Part shown: piece after piece, positions 46,421-55,813 of the stretch
Position numbering within the stretch: position 1 is the stretch's first letter
Layout of the letters: each line of letters opens with the position of its first letter
Assembly (NCBI GenBank): GCA_014695195.1
Contig: JACJNW010000039.1
Coordinates: 282,132 to 346,131 of the forward strand
DNA from: Cyanobacteria bacterium FACHB-DQ100
GTDB lineage: Bacteria; Cyanobacteriota; Cyanobacteriia; Leptolyngbyales; Leptolyngbyaceae
DNA length: 64,000 nt
Direction of reading: 5' to 3'
Notes under the pieces: model-generated
What the model was told of the DNA's origin: nothing
The model's input: only the letters and a program-made list of their open reading frames with translations
The model's database searches: none
Made by a program: the position numbers and the translations under genes

Positions 46421-48780
46421 TTCCCCTGGATCCCATGAACACTCGCAAACACCCCGCTAACATGGTTCGCATCAAGCAACGGTTCACCCTATCCCTGTGT
46501 CTCGGTTGGCTCCTGGTCGGGACTCCTCTGCTCACCCTTGCAGAAACTCAACAGGTGATCGCTCAAACTCAAACCATTCCTGCCGATGTGCGTGAAGCCT
46601 ATACGCTCCTCGGCAAAGGTTGGGTAGACGATGCGATTGCAGCATTCAAGCGATCAATTCAACGCTATCCCAACTTGATCGAGGCAAAATTGGGACTGGC
46701 AATTTCTTTCCGTCGGGCTGGACGTGATTCTGATGCTTGGCAAGCTTATCAGCGGGTATTACAGCAAGATCCAAACAATCCGTTAGCGCTGAAAACGGTT
46801 GGAATTCTAGCTAGCTTTAGACCAGAGTGGCAAAAACAAGGGATTGAAGCACTAACGGCTTTGCTGAGACTCAATAGCACAGACTTAGAAGCTCGTGCTC
46901 AACGAGCATTGTTGTACGGCTATCAAGGACGCTTTTCTGAAGCTTTGGCAGATTATGACATGGTTCTGCAAGCTAGTCCAACGCCCGAAGTTTTGTTAGG
47001 AGCCGCGCAAATTTACACTTACGCAGGTGATACACAGAAAGGTCTGGAGCTGTTTGAACGCTACCGATCGCGCACGAACACCCCCATTACTGGCAATGCT
47101 GCGATCGCTTACGCTCGTGCTTTACGCGGCTCGGGTAATCCTGCTCAAGCGATCGCCATCTTAGAGGGACAGCTTCCGAGACAAACCAACGCTTTTAGTA
47201 TTCAAGTGCGATCGGAATTGTCCCAAGCCTATCTTGCAAACCGTCAAGCCACCCAAGCATTAGCAATTCTTGATCCATTACGCGATCGATCCGATGCTCG
47301 TTTACCTTTGGCGCGTGCCCTGAACGAATTGGGCAGACAAGAGAATCAGCCTGAACTGGTCGCACAAGCTGGAGCGCTCTACCGTCAAGTCCTGAATGAG
47401 GCAGCCAATCCTTCTCCAGTTCTGCTGCGAGAAATTGCAGATGTGTTCAGCAGCATTCCCAAAGAGCGTAAAACGGCACTGCAACTCTACCGTCAACTCG
47501 CTCAGCAGCAACCGGCTAATCAGACGTTAATCATTCAAAAATTGGCGCTAGAAGCTCAACTTGGAACGCTTACCGATAGTGCAATCCGCCAGCAATTAAG
47601 ACCAATTCTGAAATCGATTCCGAATGAGCCTGCCCAACAATTCGCAATCGCTCAGGCGTTAGTTCGCCTAGAACCCGATCCTGAATTTTTACCGATCTAC
47701 GAGCGATTGATTCGCAACGGGATCAATGAGCCATTCTTAAACTTCCGTCTTGCTCAAATCCTGATTGAGCAAAATGAATTCGAGGGCGCAAAAGAGGCTC
47801 TAGCCCGATATCAATCGACTTCGGTTGGTTCACGCGATCAAGCTCCTGAATTGTTACTCGCAGAACTTGATCGCAAGCAAGGCAATCTTGAATCTGCCGC
47901 AAAACGATATGAAGCTTTAATTTCAGATAATGCAACCAGTGCCGATCTCAAATCTGGCGCAATTCGTTCTTTAGCAGGACTACGACTTGCTCAGAATCGA
48001 TTTGATGAAGCGCTGAAATTGTACGATCGCTTAATTGCAGAGAATCCAGAAGATACACAACTTCAACTGGGTCGGGCAGCAGTTGCTTACCAAGCCAAAA
48101 CAATCTCGGAAAGCGAAGCTGAAACGGTACTCGCTCAATTCTTGCAATCCCGACCCTCAGAGACTCCCTCAGAACTCTATACACTGGTTGGTGTCTTGCC
48201 CAGCGATCGGAGCCGTGAGTCGTTATATAAGGCTTTGATTGAAGCTGATCCCACGAATGCGCCTGTTCAGGTGCGGTTGATTCAATTGCTAGCCAGCCGC
48301 GATCCGAGACAGGCAAGAGCGCAAGCAAATCGACTGATGGTAAAAGTTCGTCAAACCTCTTCTGACGATCGCTCAAACATCTCGCTTCTTTTTCTCAAAG
48401 CTCAACTTGAACAGTCGCTGGGCAACCCTAATCGAGCCGAAGATGCTTATCAAGCCATCTTAAAAGTACAACCGGGAAACCTCGATGCCTTGTCTGGTCT
48501 GGGCGGTGTGCGATTCCAGCAGCAACAGTTTGCCTCAGCTTCCAGCTTGTACTCTCAAATCTTAGAGCTTGACCCAGATAATCGGGCTGCCCAGCGATCG
48601 CTGGCAGAACTAACGGCTGCTCAAGGTCAACCGCTCACGGCATTGGATCAATTTGAATCTCTCAAGATCCAACAGGCAGAGCAAGGAACATCAGATCCTG
48701 AACTGGAACAACGTATCCAGAGAGTTCAAGAAGGAATGCTACAACAACGCGGATTTCAAACCCCGTGGGAGCGCTATTAA
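46417..48780 (+). CDS. BcsC-like TPR protein lacking the beta-barrel
   Basis: 787 residues (GTG start; ATG choices at 46435 and 46462 also precede a signal peptide, LSLCLGWLLVGTPLLTLAE). Nearly the whole mature protein is TPR repeats: AYTLLGKGWVDDAIAAFKR, AKLGLAISFRRAGRDSDAW, LALAKQ-like units, and PGNLDALSGLGGVRFQQQQ near the end. Repeat organisation and the ending RGFQTPWERY match the periplasmic half of BcsC, which continues into a barrel in E. coli; here the reading frame stops. The barrel appears to be the separate gene directly upstream. Scaffold for glucan passage through the periplasm. Third gene onward is the GH8 enzyme. Confidence 0.82.
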   Translation: MIPLDPMNTRKHPANMVRIKQRFTLSLCLGWLLVGTPLLTLAETQQVIAQTQTIPADVREAYTLLGKGWVDDAIAAFKRSIQRYPNLIEAKLGLAISFRRAGRDSDAWQAYQRVLQQDPNNPLALKTVGILASFRPEWQKQGIEALTALLRLNSTDLEARAQRALLYGYQGRFSEALADYDMVLQASPTPEVLLGAAQIYTYAGDTQKGLELFERYRSRTNTPITGNAAIAYARALRGSGNPAQAIAILEGQLPRQTNAFSIQVRSELSQAYLANRQATQALAILDPLRDRSDARLPLARALNELGRQENQPELVAQAGALYRQVLNEAANPSPVLLREIADVFSSIPKERKTALQLYRQLAQQQPANQTLIIQKLALEAQLGTLTDSAIRQQLRPILKSIPNEPAQQFAIAQALVRLEPDPEFLPIYERLIRNGINEPFLNFRLAQILIEQNEFEGAKEALARYQSTSVGSRDQAPELLLAELDRKQGNLESAAKRYEALISDNATSADLKSGAIRSLAGLRLAQNRFDEALKLYDRLIAENPEDTQLQLGRAAVAYQAKTISESEAETVLAQFLQSRPSETPSELYTLVGVLPSDRSRESLYKALIEADPTNAPVQVRLIQLLASRDPRQARAQANRLMVKVRQTSSDDRSNISLLFLKAQLEQSLGNPNRAEDAYQAILKVQPGNLDALSGLGGVRFQQQQFASASSLYSQILELDPDNRAAQRSLAELTAAQGQPLTALDQFESLKIQQAEQGTSDPELEQRIQRVQEGMLQQRGFQTPWERY

Positions 48781-48797
48781 ATTTGGTGGTAATCAAT

Positions 48798-50051
48798 ATG
48801 TTGCGCTTGCTTGTACGATTGACTATGGCTGGATTGATTGGGCTCGGAGGTCTAGTTTCCTGTGCGGCTTCACCTCAACACTCTACTTCTATAGCATCAC
48901 CTCAACGCTCTACTTCTGTATCAAGTGTTGAGGTAGCTAATTATCGTTCATTGCTGACTGAAAGTTGGACGGCTTATCGCAAGCGGTTTATTCAAGTGGA
49001 TGGACGAGTCATCGATTGGGAAGCCAATGGACGGTCGACCTCGGAAGGTCAAGCTTACGCCCTGCTACGAGCGGTTATGATGAACGATCCTGAAACATTT
49101 GCGATCGCACTTCAATGGGCAGAGACGAACCTCCAGCGACGGGACAAAAATAACAAATCGATCGATTCTCTTTGGGCATGGAAATGGGGACATAATCCAA
49201 AGGGTTACTGGGGCATTCTCGATGCTAATGTTGCTAGTGATGCGGATATTGATGCAATCACTGCCTTAATCTTGGCATCTAGGCGATGGCAGCGTCCCGA
49301 TTACCTCAAGCTGGCGCGTATCAAGTTAAAAGACCTTTGGGCACACGCAACGATCCCATTTCCCATAGATGGAAAGCGATATCTACTCCCAGGAGCGATC
49401 GCGCTCTTTCAACGCAACGAAAAGCTCAAAGCTAATCCGTCCTACCTTGCCCCTTATGCCTTTCGCCTCTTTTCCCAAGTTGATTCAGAGCGCGATTGGC
49501 TCAGTCTTGTAGATAGTAGCTATCAGATGTTAGAGCAATCCTCGGACATTTCGCCTGTGGGCTTACCGAGTGATTGGATTGCTGTTGATCCAAAAACCGG
49601 ATTCTATACCGCGATTGATCCCAGCAGTTCACTGATTACCCAATATAGCTTCGATGCCATTCGAGTTTGGTGGCGCGTGGCGCTGGATGCCACTTGGTTT
49701 GGAGAACCGAGAGCAAAAGCCTATCTCAAGGCACATCTTGGCTATCTCAAACAGATGTGGCAACGAGAGCGCAAAATTCCAGCCAAGCTCGATTTGCAAG
49801 GTCGTCCGCTTGTGGACTATGAAGCCACCTCCCAATACGGCATGTTGTATGCTGCTTTCCGCGTGATCGATCCTGCGATCGCACAGGAAATTTTTACTCA
49901 AAAGCTATTGCCCTCTTATCGAAATGGATTCTGGGATAACGATTCCGCTTACTACTCTCAGAATCTCGCCTGGTTTGGTCTGTTCCCACCCAACACCCTG
50001 GCAACTTACCTCACTAAATCTACTCAAGCTGAAAACGTATCCCTTCCATGA
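48798..50051 (+). CDS. bcsZ: Cellulose-operon endoglucanase, GH8 (BcsZ-like)
   Basis: 417 residues from ATG 48798 (GGTGG upstream). Lipoprotein signal with Cys in GLGGLVSC, so tethered to a membrane. GH8 catalytic features: Glu83 in RSTSEGQAYALLRAVM (proton donor), the WGHNPKGYWGILDANVASD loop, then DADIDAITALILA, and aromatic subsite residues such as FDAIRVWWRVALD. It trims or releases glucan during cellulose secretion, as BcsZ does in bcs operons. A 27-bp repeat in the linker encodes SPQHSTSIA/SPQRSTSVS. Stop overlaps the bcsB-like start (ATGA). Confidence 0.9.
   Translation: MLRLLVRLTMAGLIGLGGLVSCAASPQHSTSIASPQRSTSVSSVEVANYRSLLTESWTAYRKRFIQVDGRVIDWEANGRSTSEGQAYALLRAVMMNDPETFAIALQWAETNLQRRDKNNKSIDSLWAWKWGHNPKGYWGILDANVASDADIDAITALILASRRWQRPDYLKLARIKLKDLWAHATIPFPIDGKRYLLPGAIALFQRNEKLKANPSYLAPYAFRLFSQVDSERDWLSLVDSSYQMLEQSSDISPVGLPSDWIAVDPKTGFYTAIDPSSSLITQYSFDAIRVWWRVALDATWFGEPRAKAYLKAHLGYLKQMWQRERKIPAKLDLQGRPLVDYEATSQYGMLYAAFRVIDPAIAQEIFTQKLLPSYRNGFWDNDSAYYSQNLAWFGLFPPNTLATYLTKSTQAENVSLP
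48870..48923 (+). repeat. Two-copy 27-bp tandem repeat in bcsZ linker
   Basis: Copies start at 48870 and 48897 with the core CACCTCAACRCTCTACTTCT. They encode two copies of a nine-residue Ser/Thr/Pro unit next to the lipidation site, lengthening the linker in frame. Confidence 0.7.
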
Positions 50052-52555
50052 ATAAACGGTTATCAGATCAATCCTCGCGCCGAGGCTCTAAAACTATGCT
50101 GACACGCACGCTAATCTTATGCTGTGCCGGGTTAGTTACCGGACTCGCGATCGTTCTGCTTCATGCTCAATACTCGATCGCGGGTTCTGCACAAGGTATT
50201 CAAAAACAAGAAGAGCAACTCATTCGAGACTTCAAGCTACCAAGTACGCCTGCTGAAGCACCCATCTACCGCCCACAAGCGCCAGCGTATCAGCCAGAAC
50301 CTGCCCCAGCTCCTGACCCCGCACCTGTCGAAGCAGTGAGCGAACCCTATGTCGCGCCTTCTGAACCTATAGCTGGGGAATCTTCAGCACCTGCACCTCA
50401 GTTTGGGAAGAAAGCGGAGATTCTCAAAACTCCAAATGCAGCACCGATGAGCCAGTATATTCTGGATTTTAGTCGGAGTCCGGCAATCGGCAACCGTTTC
50501 CGTTTACAAGGAACCTACGCAGAGGCACGAGTCGGCTTCACTCGTCCGAAAAATTGGAACGTGAAATCTGCTAAAGCTGTTATTCGCTTCCAGCACTCTC
50601 CCGCGATCGTTTCTGACAAATCGAATCTGATTGTGCGCGTGAATGATACAAGCATTGGCAGTGTTCCGATGAACTTAAAAAATACTCAGATTGGAGAAGC
50701 GATCATCAACATTCCAACCAATCTCGTTCAGGACTACAATGAGATTACGCTAGTGGCTCAACAGACAAATTCCGCAACCTGCGCGAATCCCGACGATAAA
50801 GCGTTATGGTCAGAAGTGCTGCCTGACTCGAAAGTGATTCTGGACTATCAACCTCAGCCACTTGCACTAGATTTTAGCCGCTATCCGTTCCCGTTCTTTG
50901 ACAATCTTGGCTTAGATACACCCCGTTTGAACTATCTATTGCCTGCTCAGATCAATGAGGCTTGGTTAACTGCAACGAGCCGTTTTCACACACATTTTGG
51001 GCGATTGTCAGATTTTCGTTCGCTCGAAACCAACTTGGTCAAAGACACCCAAAAAATCGAGTGGGACGATCGCTTAGTGATCATCGGAACTCCTCAAGAT
51101 CAGCCTACGCTCAAATCGTTGAAACTCCCTCTGAACATTGCGAACAATCAGATCCTAGATGGTAGTAAAGCGGCACTGCCTGAAAATGTGGGAGTTTTGA
51201 TGCTGACAACGCTGAAGGATGGAAGTGTCCCAGTAATCATCGCATCTGGAAATGGAGCAGAAGGTGTTGCGAAAGCGGTTCAATTCCTGGTACAACCGAG
51301 CAGCAGTCAGATTGGCTCTGGGCAGGTTGTTCTGGTTCGCGATGTCGCTGAGGTTGCATCCCCGAATCCTCGAAGTTGGGATCGCTATCTTCCACTTCAG
51401 GATTCCTTTCAACTCAGTGCTTTGGAGGGATTGGACAATAAACCGTTCAAAGATGTCACCGTGCGTGGAACTTCTGCGCCTCCTGTACAGTTTCAGTTCC
51501 GAGCATTACCCGACACTCGAATGTTGCGGGGTAGCTCGATGAATCTGAGATATAGCTACAGTGCTCAAGTCAATCCGCGTAAATCATCGATCTCCGTGAG
51601 AATTGATGGAGTCACAATCGGGAGCAAGAGGCTAACTTCAGATGATGGGGCAACTAACGAATTACTCAATGTTGATTTGCCACCGAACTTAATCAAGTCA
51701 GACTCGGTAATTGATGTTGCCTTTGATTTGTACCCTAAAGAAACAGCGAAGTGCGGTCAAGTCAGCGATCAACAGCTTTGGGGAACAGTTCATAGCACAA
51801 CTGATTTCAATCTGAAACGTGAATACTCTGTTGAGCTTCCGGATCTTAAACTGTTGACCACGGGTTATCCATTGACTGCACCTCAAGACTTGTCGAAAAC
51901 GGCGATCGTCGTTCCTGATTCTCCAACGGAAGCAGATGTGATGACGCTCCTAAAATTCAGCGAACGGATGGGACGACTCAGTCAAGCAAATTCTGTACAA
52001 CTTGATGTATTCACGACAGCGAATTTGCCTGAATCTGTAAAAGCCGATCGACATTTAGTGGCGATTGGAGTGCGAGATCGCTTCCCTGTCAAAGAAATGC
52101 TCGAATCAAAATCTGGATTCCGTATCATGGATGCTTTTGCACGAGAATCGGGTAAAGATCAAATTCATGCTCTACCGGATCAAGGCGGCATGATTAAAAG
52201 TATGTTGTCGCCTTGGAATCTCGATCGTGTGATGATTGCGCTAACTGCCCAAACAGATTCAGGCTTGAAACAAATCCAGGATGTCTTGAGCAATGACCTT
52301 TGGTTCTATCAGCTGAAAGAAGATACCGTCTTGATCAGCACCAATCAAGTGAACCCATCGCCGTATGATTCCAATGCCTATCAGATGCAGTTCCTGAACC
52401 AGTCAGAGCGGCGACGAATTGAAGATACTAATGCTTTGAGCAAAGCTAGACAGCTACTTCAAGAACAGTGGTATCTCGTGCCAATCGGCATTATCACCAG
52501 TTCCCTCTTGTTGTACGGAATTGCTCAGCTTTTCCTCAAGCGCGTTGCGGGGTAA
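50048..52555 (+). CDS. bcsB: Cellulose synthase regulatory subunit BcsB-like
   Basis: 835 residues. N-terminal transmembrane/signal helix (LILCCAGLVTGLAIVLLHAQ), Pro/Ala-rich linker (about 75-110), a jelly-roll CBD-like domain followed by flavodoxin-like modules in duplicate (RLQGTYAEARVGFTRPKNWN, TDKALWSEVLPDSKVILDY; second copy LRYSYSAQVNPRKSSIS), and a C-terminal membrane anchor (VPIGIITSSLLLYGIAQLFL) that contacts BcsA. This is the periplasmic partner guiding nascent cellulose. The gene overlaps bcsZ by 4 bases and is 6 bases before bcsA. Confidence 0.88.
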   Translation: MNKRLSDQSSRRGSKTMLTRTLILCCAGLVTGLAIVLLHAQYSIAGSAQGIQKQEEQLIRDFKLPSTPAEAPIYRPQAPAYQPEPAPAPDPAPVEAVSEPYVAPSEPIAGESSAPAPQFGKKAEILKTPNAAPMSQYILDFSRSPAIGNRFRLQGTYAEARVGFTRPKNWNVKSAKAVIRFQHSPAIVSDKSNLIVRVNDTSIGSVPMNLKNTQIGEAIINIPTNLVQDYNEITLVAQQTNSATCANPDDKALWSEVLPDSKVILDYQPQPLALDFSRYPFPFFDNLGLDTPRLNYLLPAQINEAWLTATSRFHTHFGRLSDFRSLETNLVKDTQKIEWDDRLVIIGTPQDQPTLKSLKLPLNIANNQILDGSKAALPENVGVLMLTTLKDGSVPVIIASGNGAEGVAKAVQFLVQPSSSQIGSGQVVLVRDVAEVASPNPRSWDRYLPLQDSFQLSALEGLDNKPFKDVTVRGTSAPPVQFQFRALPDTRMLRGSSMNLRYSYSAQVNPRKSSISVRIDGVTIGSKRLTSDDGATNELLNVDLPPNLIKSDSVIDVAFDLYPKETAKCGQVSDQQLWGTVHSTTDFNLKREYSVELPDLKLLTTGYPLTAPQDLSKTAIVVPDSPTEADVMTLLKFSERMGRLSQANSVQLDVFTTANLPESVKADRHLVAIGVRDRFPVKEMLESKSGFRIMDAFARESGKDQIHALPDQGGMIKSMLSPWNLDRVMIALTAQTDSGLKQIQDVLSNDLWFYQLKEDTVLISTNQVNPSPYDSNAYQMQFLNQSERRRIEDTNALSKARQLLQEQWYLVPIGIITSSLLLYGIAQLFLKRVAG

Positions 52556-52561
52556 ATCATC

Positions 52562-55117
52562 ATGACAAATTCAACTCCTTCAAAACGGTATCGGAGTAAA
52601 GGACAGCGGGTATTAGGTTGGTTTGTCGATCTGATTCCCACGTTCTTCGATCGACTTCTCCAGAAAAATAGCGCCTCTCAGCTTGTTCTATTAATGAGCG
52701 TGCTGCTCGTTCTGTCTGTTCCTCTGATTGTGACTCCACTCGAAATCTGGCAGCAAGGAGTCGTAGCAGTGATCATGGTTGGTTTGGGATGGGCAGTGAC
52801 CGATATCGAACACAAGCACGCAAAAGGTCAAGCCAGCGAGTATCTGCACTTGTTCATGGTTTGGCTAAGCTTGATTACGACCTTCCGGTATCTGTACTAT
52901 CGCACGAACTACACACTGAATCTTACGACTGGATGGCTTGATACAACTTGTAGCGTGCTGTTGTTTCTGGCAGAACTCTATGCAATTTTGACATTAGCTC
53001 TAGCATTCTTTCAAACCTTGAAGCTAAAAGAGCGGAAGCCTGTTGATTTATCCACTCTTCCTGAGAAACAGTGGTTCAAAGTTGATATCTACATTCCCAC
53101 TTACAGCGAAGATGTTGAAATTGTTCGCAAGACGGCGCTGGGAGCCTTAGCGATCGACTATCCCGCCGATAAAAAGAAGGTATACATTCTCGATGATGGT
53201 CGCGCTGAGAAATTTCGAGAAAGGCGGGAACAACTGCGGCAGATGTGTAAAGAACTTGGTTGCACTCTTCTAACCCGCGACAATAATGATCACGCAAAAG
53301 CTGGAAACATTAATACAGCCCTGCGTCGAACAGGTGGCGATCTGGTTCTGATTCTAGACTGTGACCATATTCCAGTCCGTCATTTTCTCAAGGATACTGT
53401 TGGATTTTTCTACAATCCCAAAGTCTCACTCGTTCAGACACCGCACTGGTTTTATAACCCTGATCCGTTCGAGCGGAACTTGCAGACGGGCGGTAAAATT
53501 CCAGTGGGTAACGAACTATTTTACAAAGTGCTACAGAAAGGAAATGACTTTTGGAACGCGGCTTTCTTCTGTGGGTCTGCTGCGGTTGTCAGAAAATCAC
53601 ACCTGTTGGAAGTGGGTGGGATTGCAGTTGAAACTGTGACAGAAGACTGTCATACCTCACTGCGTTTACATTCTCTAGGGTATGAATCGGTTTACTACGA
53701 CAGAATTATGGTGGCGGGACTCGCTCCAGAGAAATTTTCAGCTTATGTCGGTCAACAGATTCGATGGGCACGGGGAATGGCACAAATTCTTCGGCTTGAG
53801 AACCCATTGTTCAACCCGAAACTGAAATTATCGATCGGGCAACGAATCTGTTATTTCAGTGCCACCTCACACTTCTTCTATGGGTTTCCTCGATTGATGT
53901 ATGCGCTGGCTCCCGCGATGTTTCTCGTATTCGGTATTAATCCAATTCGAGGATTGGGGATTGAAACTTTAGCGTATGCACTTCCTCACTTCTTCGTGTC
54001 AATCTACGCTAACTACATCACTTACAAGAATGTTCGCTTCTCCTTCTGGAATGAAATTTATGAGTTTGCGATGTCATACCATGCTGGAGTTGTGACGATG
54101 CTGGCGGTGTTGAATCCGAGGTTGGGAAGCTTTAACGTGACTGATAAAGGATTGTCTGTCACTAAGCGGAGCTTTGACTGGGGATCAGCGAAAGCATTGC
54201 TGATTGTGGCATTATTGGTGACGGCTGGAGTTGCCGCAGTTCCGTTTTGGTTGATTCTGCGCCCTCAAGACTCTGAGGCTGTGTTAGTCAATATGGTTTG
54301 GAGCTTCTTTAATCTGGCTCTGATTGTGTCAGCGTTATTAGTAGCATTGGAACAACCGCAATTAAGACGGGCACATCGGCTCGATCGCAAATTATCCGCA
54401 GTGCTTTACACCAATGGTGCAGTGATTCAAGGACGCACCCTGAATGTGAGTGAAACGGGTTGCCAATTAATGGTGGATCATTGGGCAGATTTTCTCGAAG
54501 ATGCGGAAATTGAATTAATTGGGGATTACGGAGGGAGAGCGTTTGTCAAAGGACAGATTATTCGTGTCGTTCCTGTGAATGAAACTCAGGCGAGTTTATC
54601 GATCGAGTTTATCGATCTCACCCGCGCTCAACTGGATGCCCTTAGCGTTGTGATTTATTCTGATGTGCGTGAGTGGTATTCGCAGCAACGGGAAAACGTG
54701 GATGATCCGCTGGAATCGTTCAAATTTATTCTGGGTAGTTTGACGCGCTCGTTTAGACAGCGCAATCCTGAACCGAGCAATGTGACGAGAGTTCGTAAGG
54801 AAATTCGCGCTCATGCTCAGTTGTATTGGAGAGGGCAATTCTATTCAGGAGTGGCGACTCGGATTAGTAACCGTAGCTTGCAATTAGAGATTCAATCCGG
54901 CGAGATCGAAGATGTGAAGCTGCTGAGCTATTACCAACCGCTCGTTGGCCTGCTCTTGAGTCAAACGGCAGATGAATGTTTGCCGAACCGATTGTTAGCG
55001 AAGGTAGAACAGATTGAGGTAATTGATGATCGCACTGTGATCGAGTTGCGCTTTCCAAATCAAATGATGCAGCGACAGGAAGAAAAAATCAAACAACTTG
55101 TCGATACTTTGAATTAG
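52562..55117 (+). CDS. bcsA: Cellulose synthase catalytic subunit BcsA
   Basis: Processive family 2 glycosyltransferase polymerising UDP-glucose to beta-1,4-glucan and translocating it across the inner membrane. 851 residues. Four N-terminal helices (to about 145), catalytic GT-A domain with D211-D212-G, D266-C-D268, the TED motif (D362) and Q398-Q-x-R-W402, then further helices to about 590. A PilZ domain follows: RxxxR at R602-R606 and NVSETGC, so allosteric activation by cyclic di-GMP is expected. A second PilZ-like segment at about 740-830 (RVRKEIRAHAQLYW, RISNRSLQLEI) has lost the N/DxSxxG element. Last gene of the operon. Confidence 0.95.
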   Translation: MTNSTPSKRYRSKGQRVLGWFVDLIPTFFDRLLQKNSASQLVLLMSVLLVLSVPLIVTPLEIWQQGVVAVIMVGLGWAVTDIEHKHAKGQASEYLHLFMVWLSLITTFRYLYYRTNYTLNLTTGWLDTTCSVLLFLAELYAILTLALAFFQTLKLKERKPVDLSTLPEKQWFKVDIYIPTYSEDVEIVRKTALGALAIDYPADKKKVYILDDGRAEKFRERREQLRQMCKELGCTLLTRDNNDHAKAGNINTALRRTGGDLVLILDCDHIPVRHFLKDTVGFFYNPKVSLVQTPHWFYNPDPFERNLQTGGKIPVGNELFYKVLQKGNDFWNAAFFCGSAAVVRKSHLLEVGGIAVETVTEDCHTSLRLHSLGYESVYYDRIMVAGLAPEKFSAYVGQQIRWARGMAQILRLENPLFNPKLKLSIGQRICYFSATSHFFYGFPRLMYALAPAMFLVFGINPIRGLGIETLAYALPHFFVSIYANYITYKNVRFSFWNEIYEFAMSYHAGVVTMLAVLNPRLGSFNVTDKGLSVTKRSFDWGSAKALLIVALLVTAGVAAVPFWLILRPQDSEAVLVNMVWSFFNLALIVSALLVALEQPQLRRAHRLDRKLSAVLYTNGAVIQGRTLNVSETGCQLMVDHWADFLEDAEIELIGDYGGRAFVKGQIIRVVPVNETQASLSIEFIDLTRAQLDALSVVIYSDVREWYSQQRENVDDPLESFKFILGSLTRSFRQRNPEPSNVTRVRKEIRAHAQLYWRGQFYSGVATRISNRSLQLEIQSGEIEDVKLLSYYQPLVGLLLSQTADECLPNRLLAKVEQIEVIDDRTVIELRFPNQMMQRQEEKIKQLVDTLN

Positions 55118-55138
55118 TTTGATTTGGCATCGATGGGA

Positions 55139-55167
55139 AGACCTTGATTGGAGATGAATCAAGGTCT
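55139..55167 (+). terminator. Rho-independent terminator of the cellulose operon
   Basis: Eleven-bp perfect arms (AGACCTTGATT/AATCAAGGTCT), 7-base loop, followed by GTTACTTTTTATTTCC. Starts 22 bases after the bcsA stop. Confidence 0.88.
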
Positions 55168-55175
55168 GTTACTTT

Positions 55176-55298
55176 TTATTTCCTGCGTACCGGATTGGTT
55201 CGTCGGACTAGAGCATCTGCTGTAACCGCAAGAACGAGAACTGCTCCTTGAACAATGTTCTTCACGCTTTGATCTTGGCTTAAAAAGTCGAGTCCATC
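55176..55298 (-). pseudogene. C-terminal stub of an ABC sugar permease
   Basis: Forty codons on the minus strand encode GLDFLSQDQSVKNIVQGAVL followed by VLAVTADALVRRTNPVRRK and a stop, the typical last helix and basic tail of RbsC/YtfT-type permeases. A TAG immediately precedes it in frame and no start exists. A broken remnant at the right side of the island. Confidence 0.6.
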
Positions 55299-55511
55299 CT
55301 ATAAGATACGGATGACCAATGCGATGCTCTATCAGAAATTCCCAAGGGACTAGATCAAGCATTACGGCCAGAATCAGCCATGCCTCGATCGCCATGGTGA
55401 GAGCATGGGATCAGAGTTCATTAATCGCTCGCACTCTCTTCCATTTCCGCTACGGATAGGGACGGGTTTGGAGTTCCCCGCCGCGGTGCGATCGGGAACG
55501 TAGAAAATCGA

Positions 55512-55698
55512 GGTGGTAACACTTAGGATGAGAGGTGGTAACGCTACTAAAGCCTTGTACTTACTGGCTTCCACTAATTGCGCTCTGCTAATCAAGATTG
55601 TATCTGTTACCACCTGCTACCACCATGATTTTAGAGGTGGTAGCAGGTGGTAACGTTGCTTCTATTGGCTTTTGGCCTTCTGTTACCACCGTTACCAC
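55512..55698. repeat. GGTGGTAAC repeats with a 19-bp inverted repeat
   Basis: The 9-mer GGTGGTAAC or its complement occurs at 55512, 55534, 55606, 55646 and 55682, with an 8-base partial copy at 55691. Within it, 55606-55624 and 55636-55654 are perfect 19-bp arms (GTTACCACCTGCTACCACC and its complement) around an 11-base loop, which would form a strong hairpin. No gene overlaps. About 120 bases beyond lies the tRNA-Ala 3' copy. Confidence 0.85.
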
Positions 55699-55813
55699 AT
55701 CTTTTTATAAATCAAAATTTTATTGGGCTTAGATTTCATTGGTTCGATACTGGTATGGCTGTTATTGCAAACTCCGAAACTTCCTGTTTACAGAAGGTAT
55801 AGAGAATAACTTT

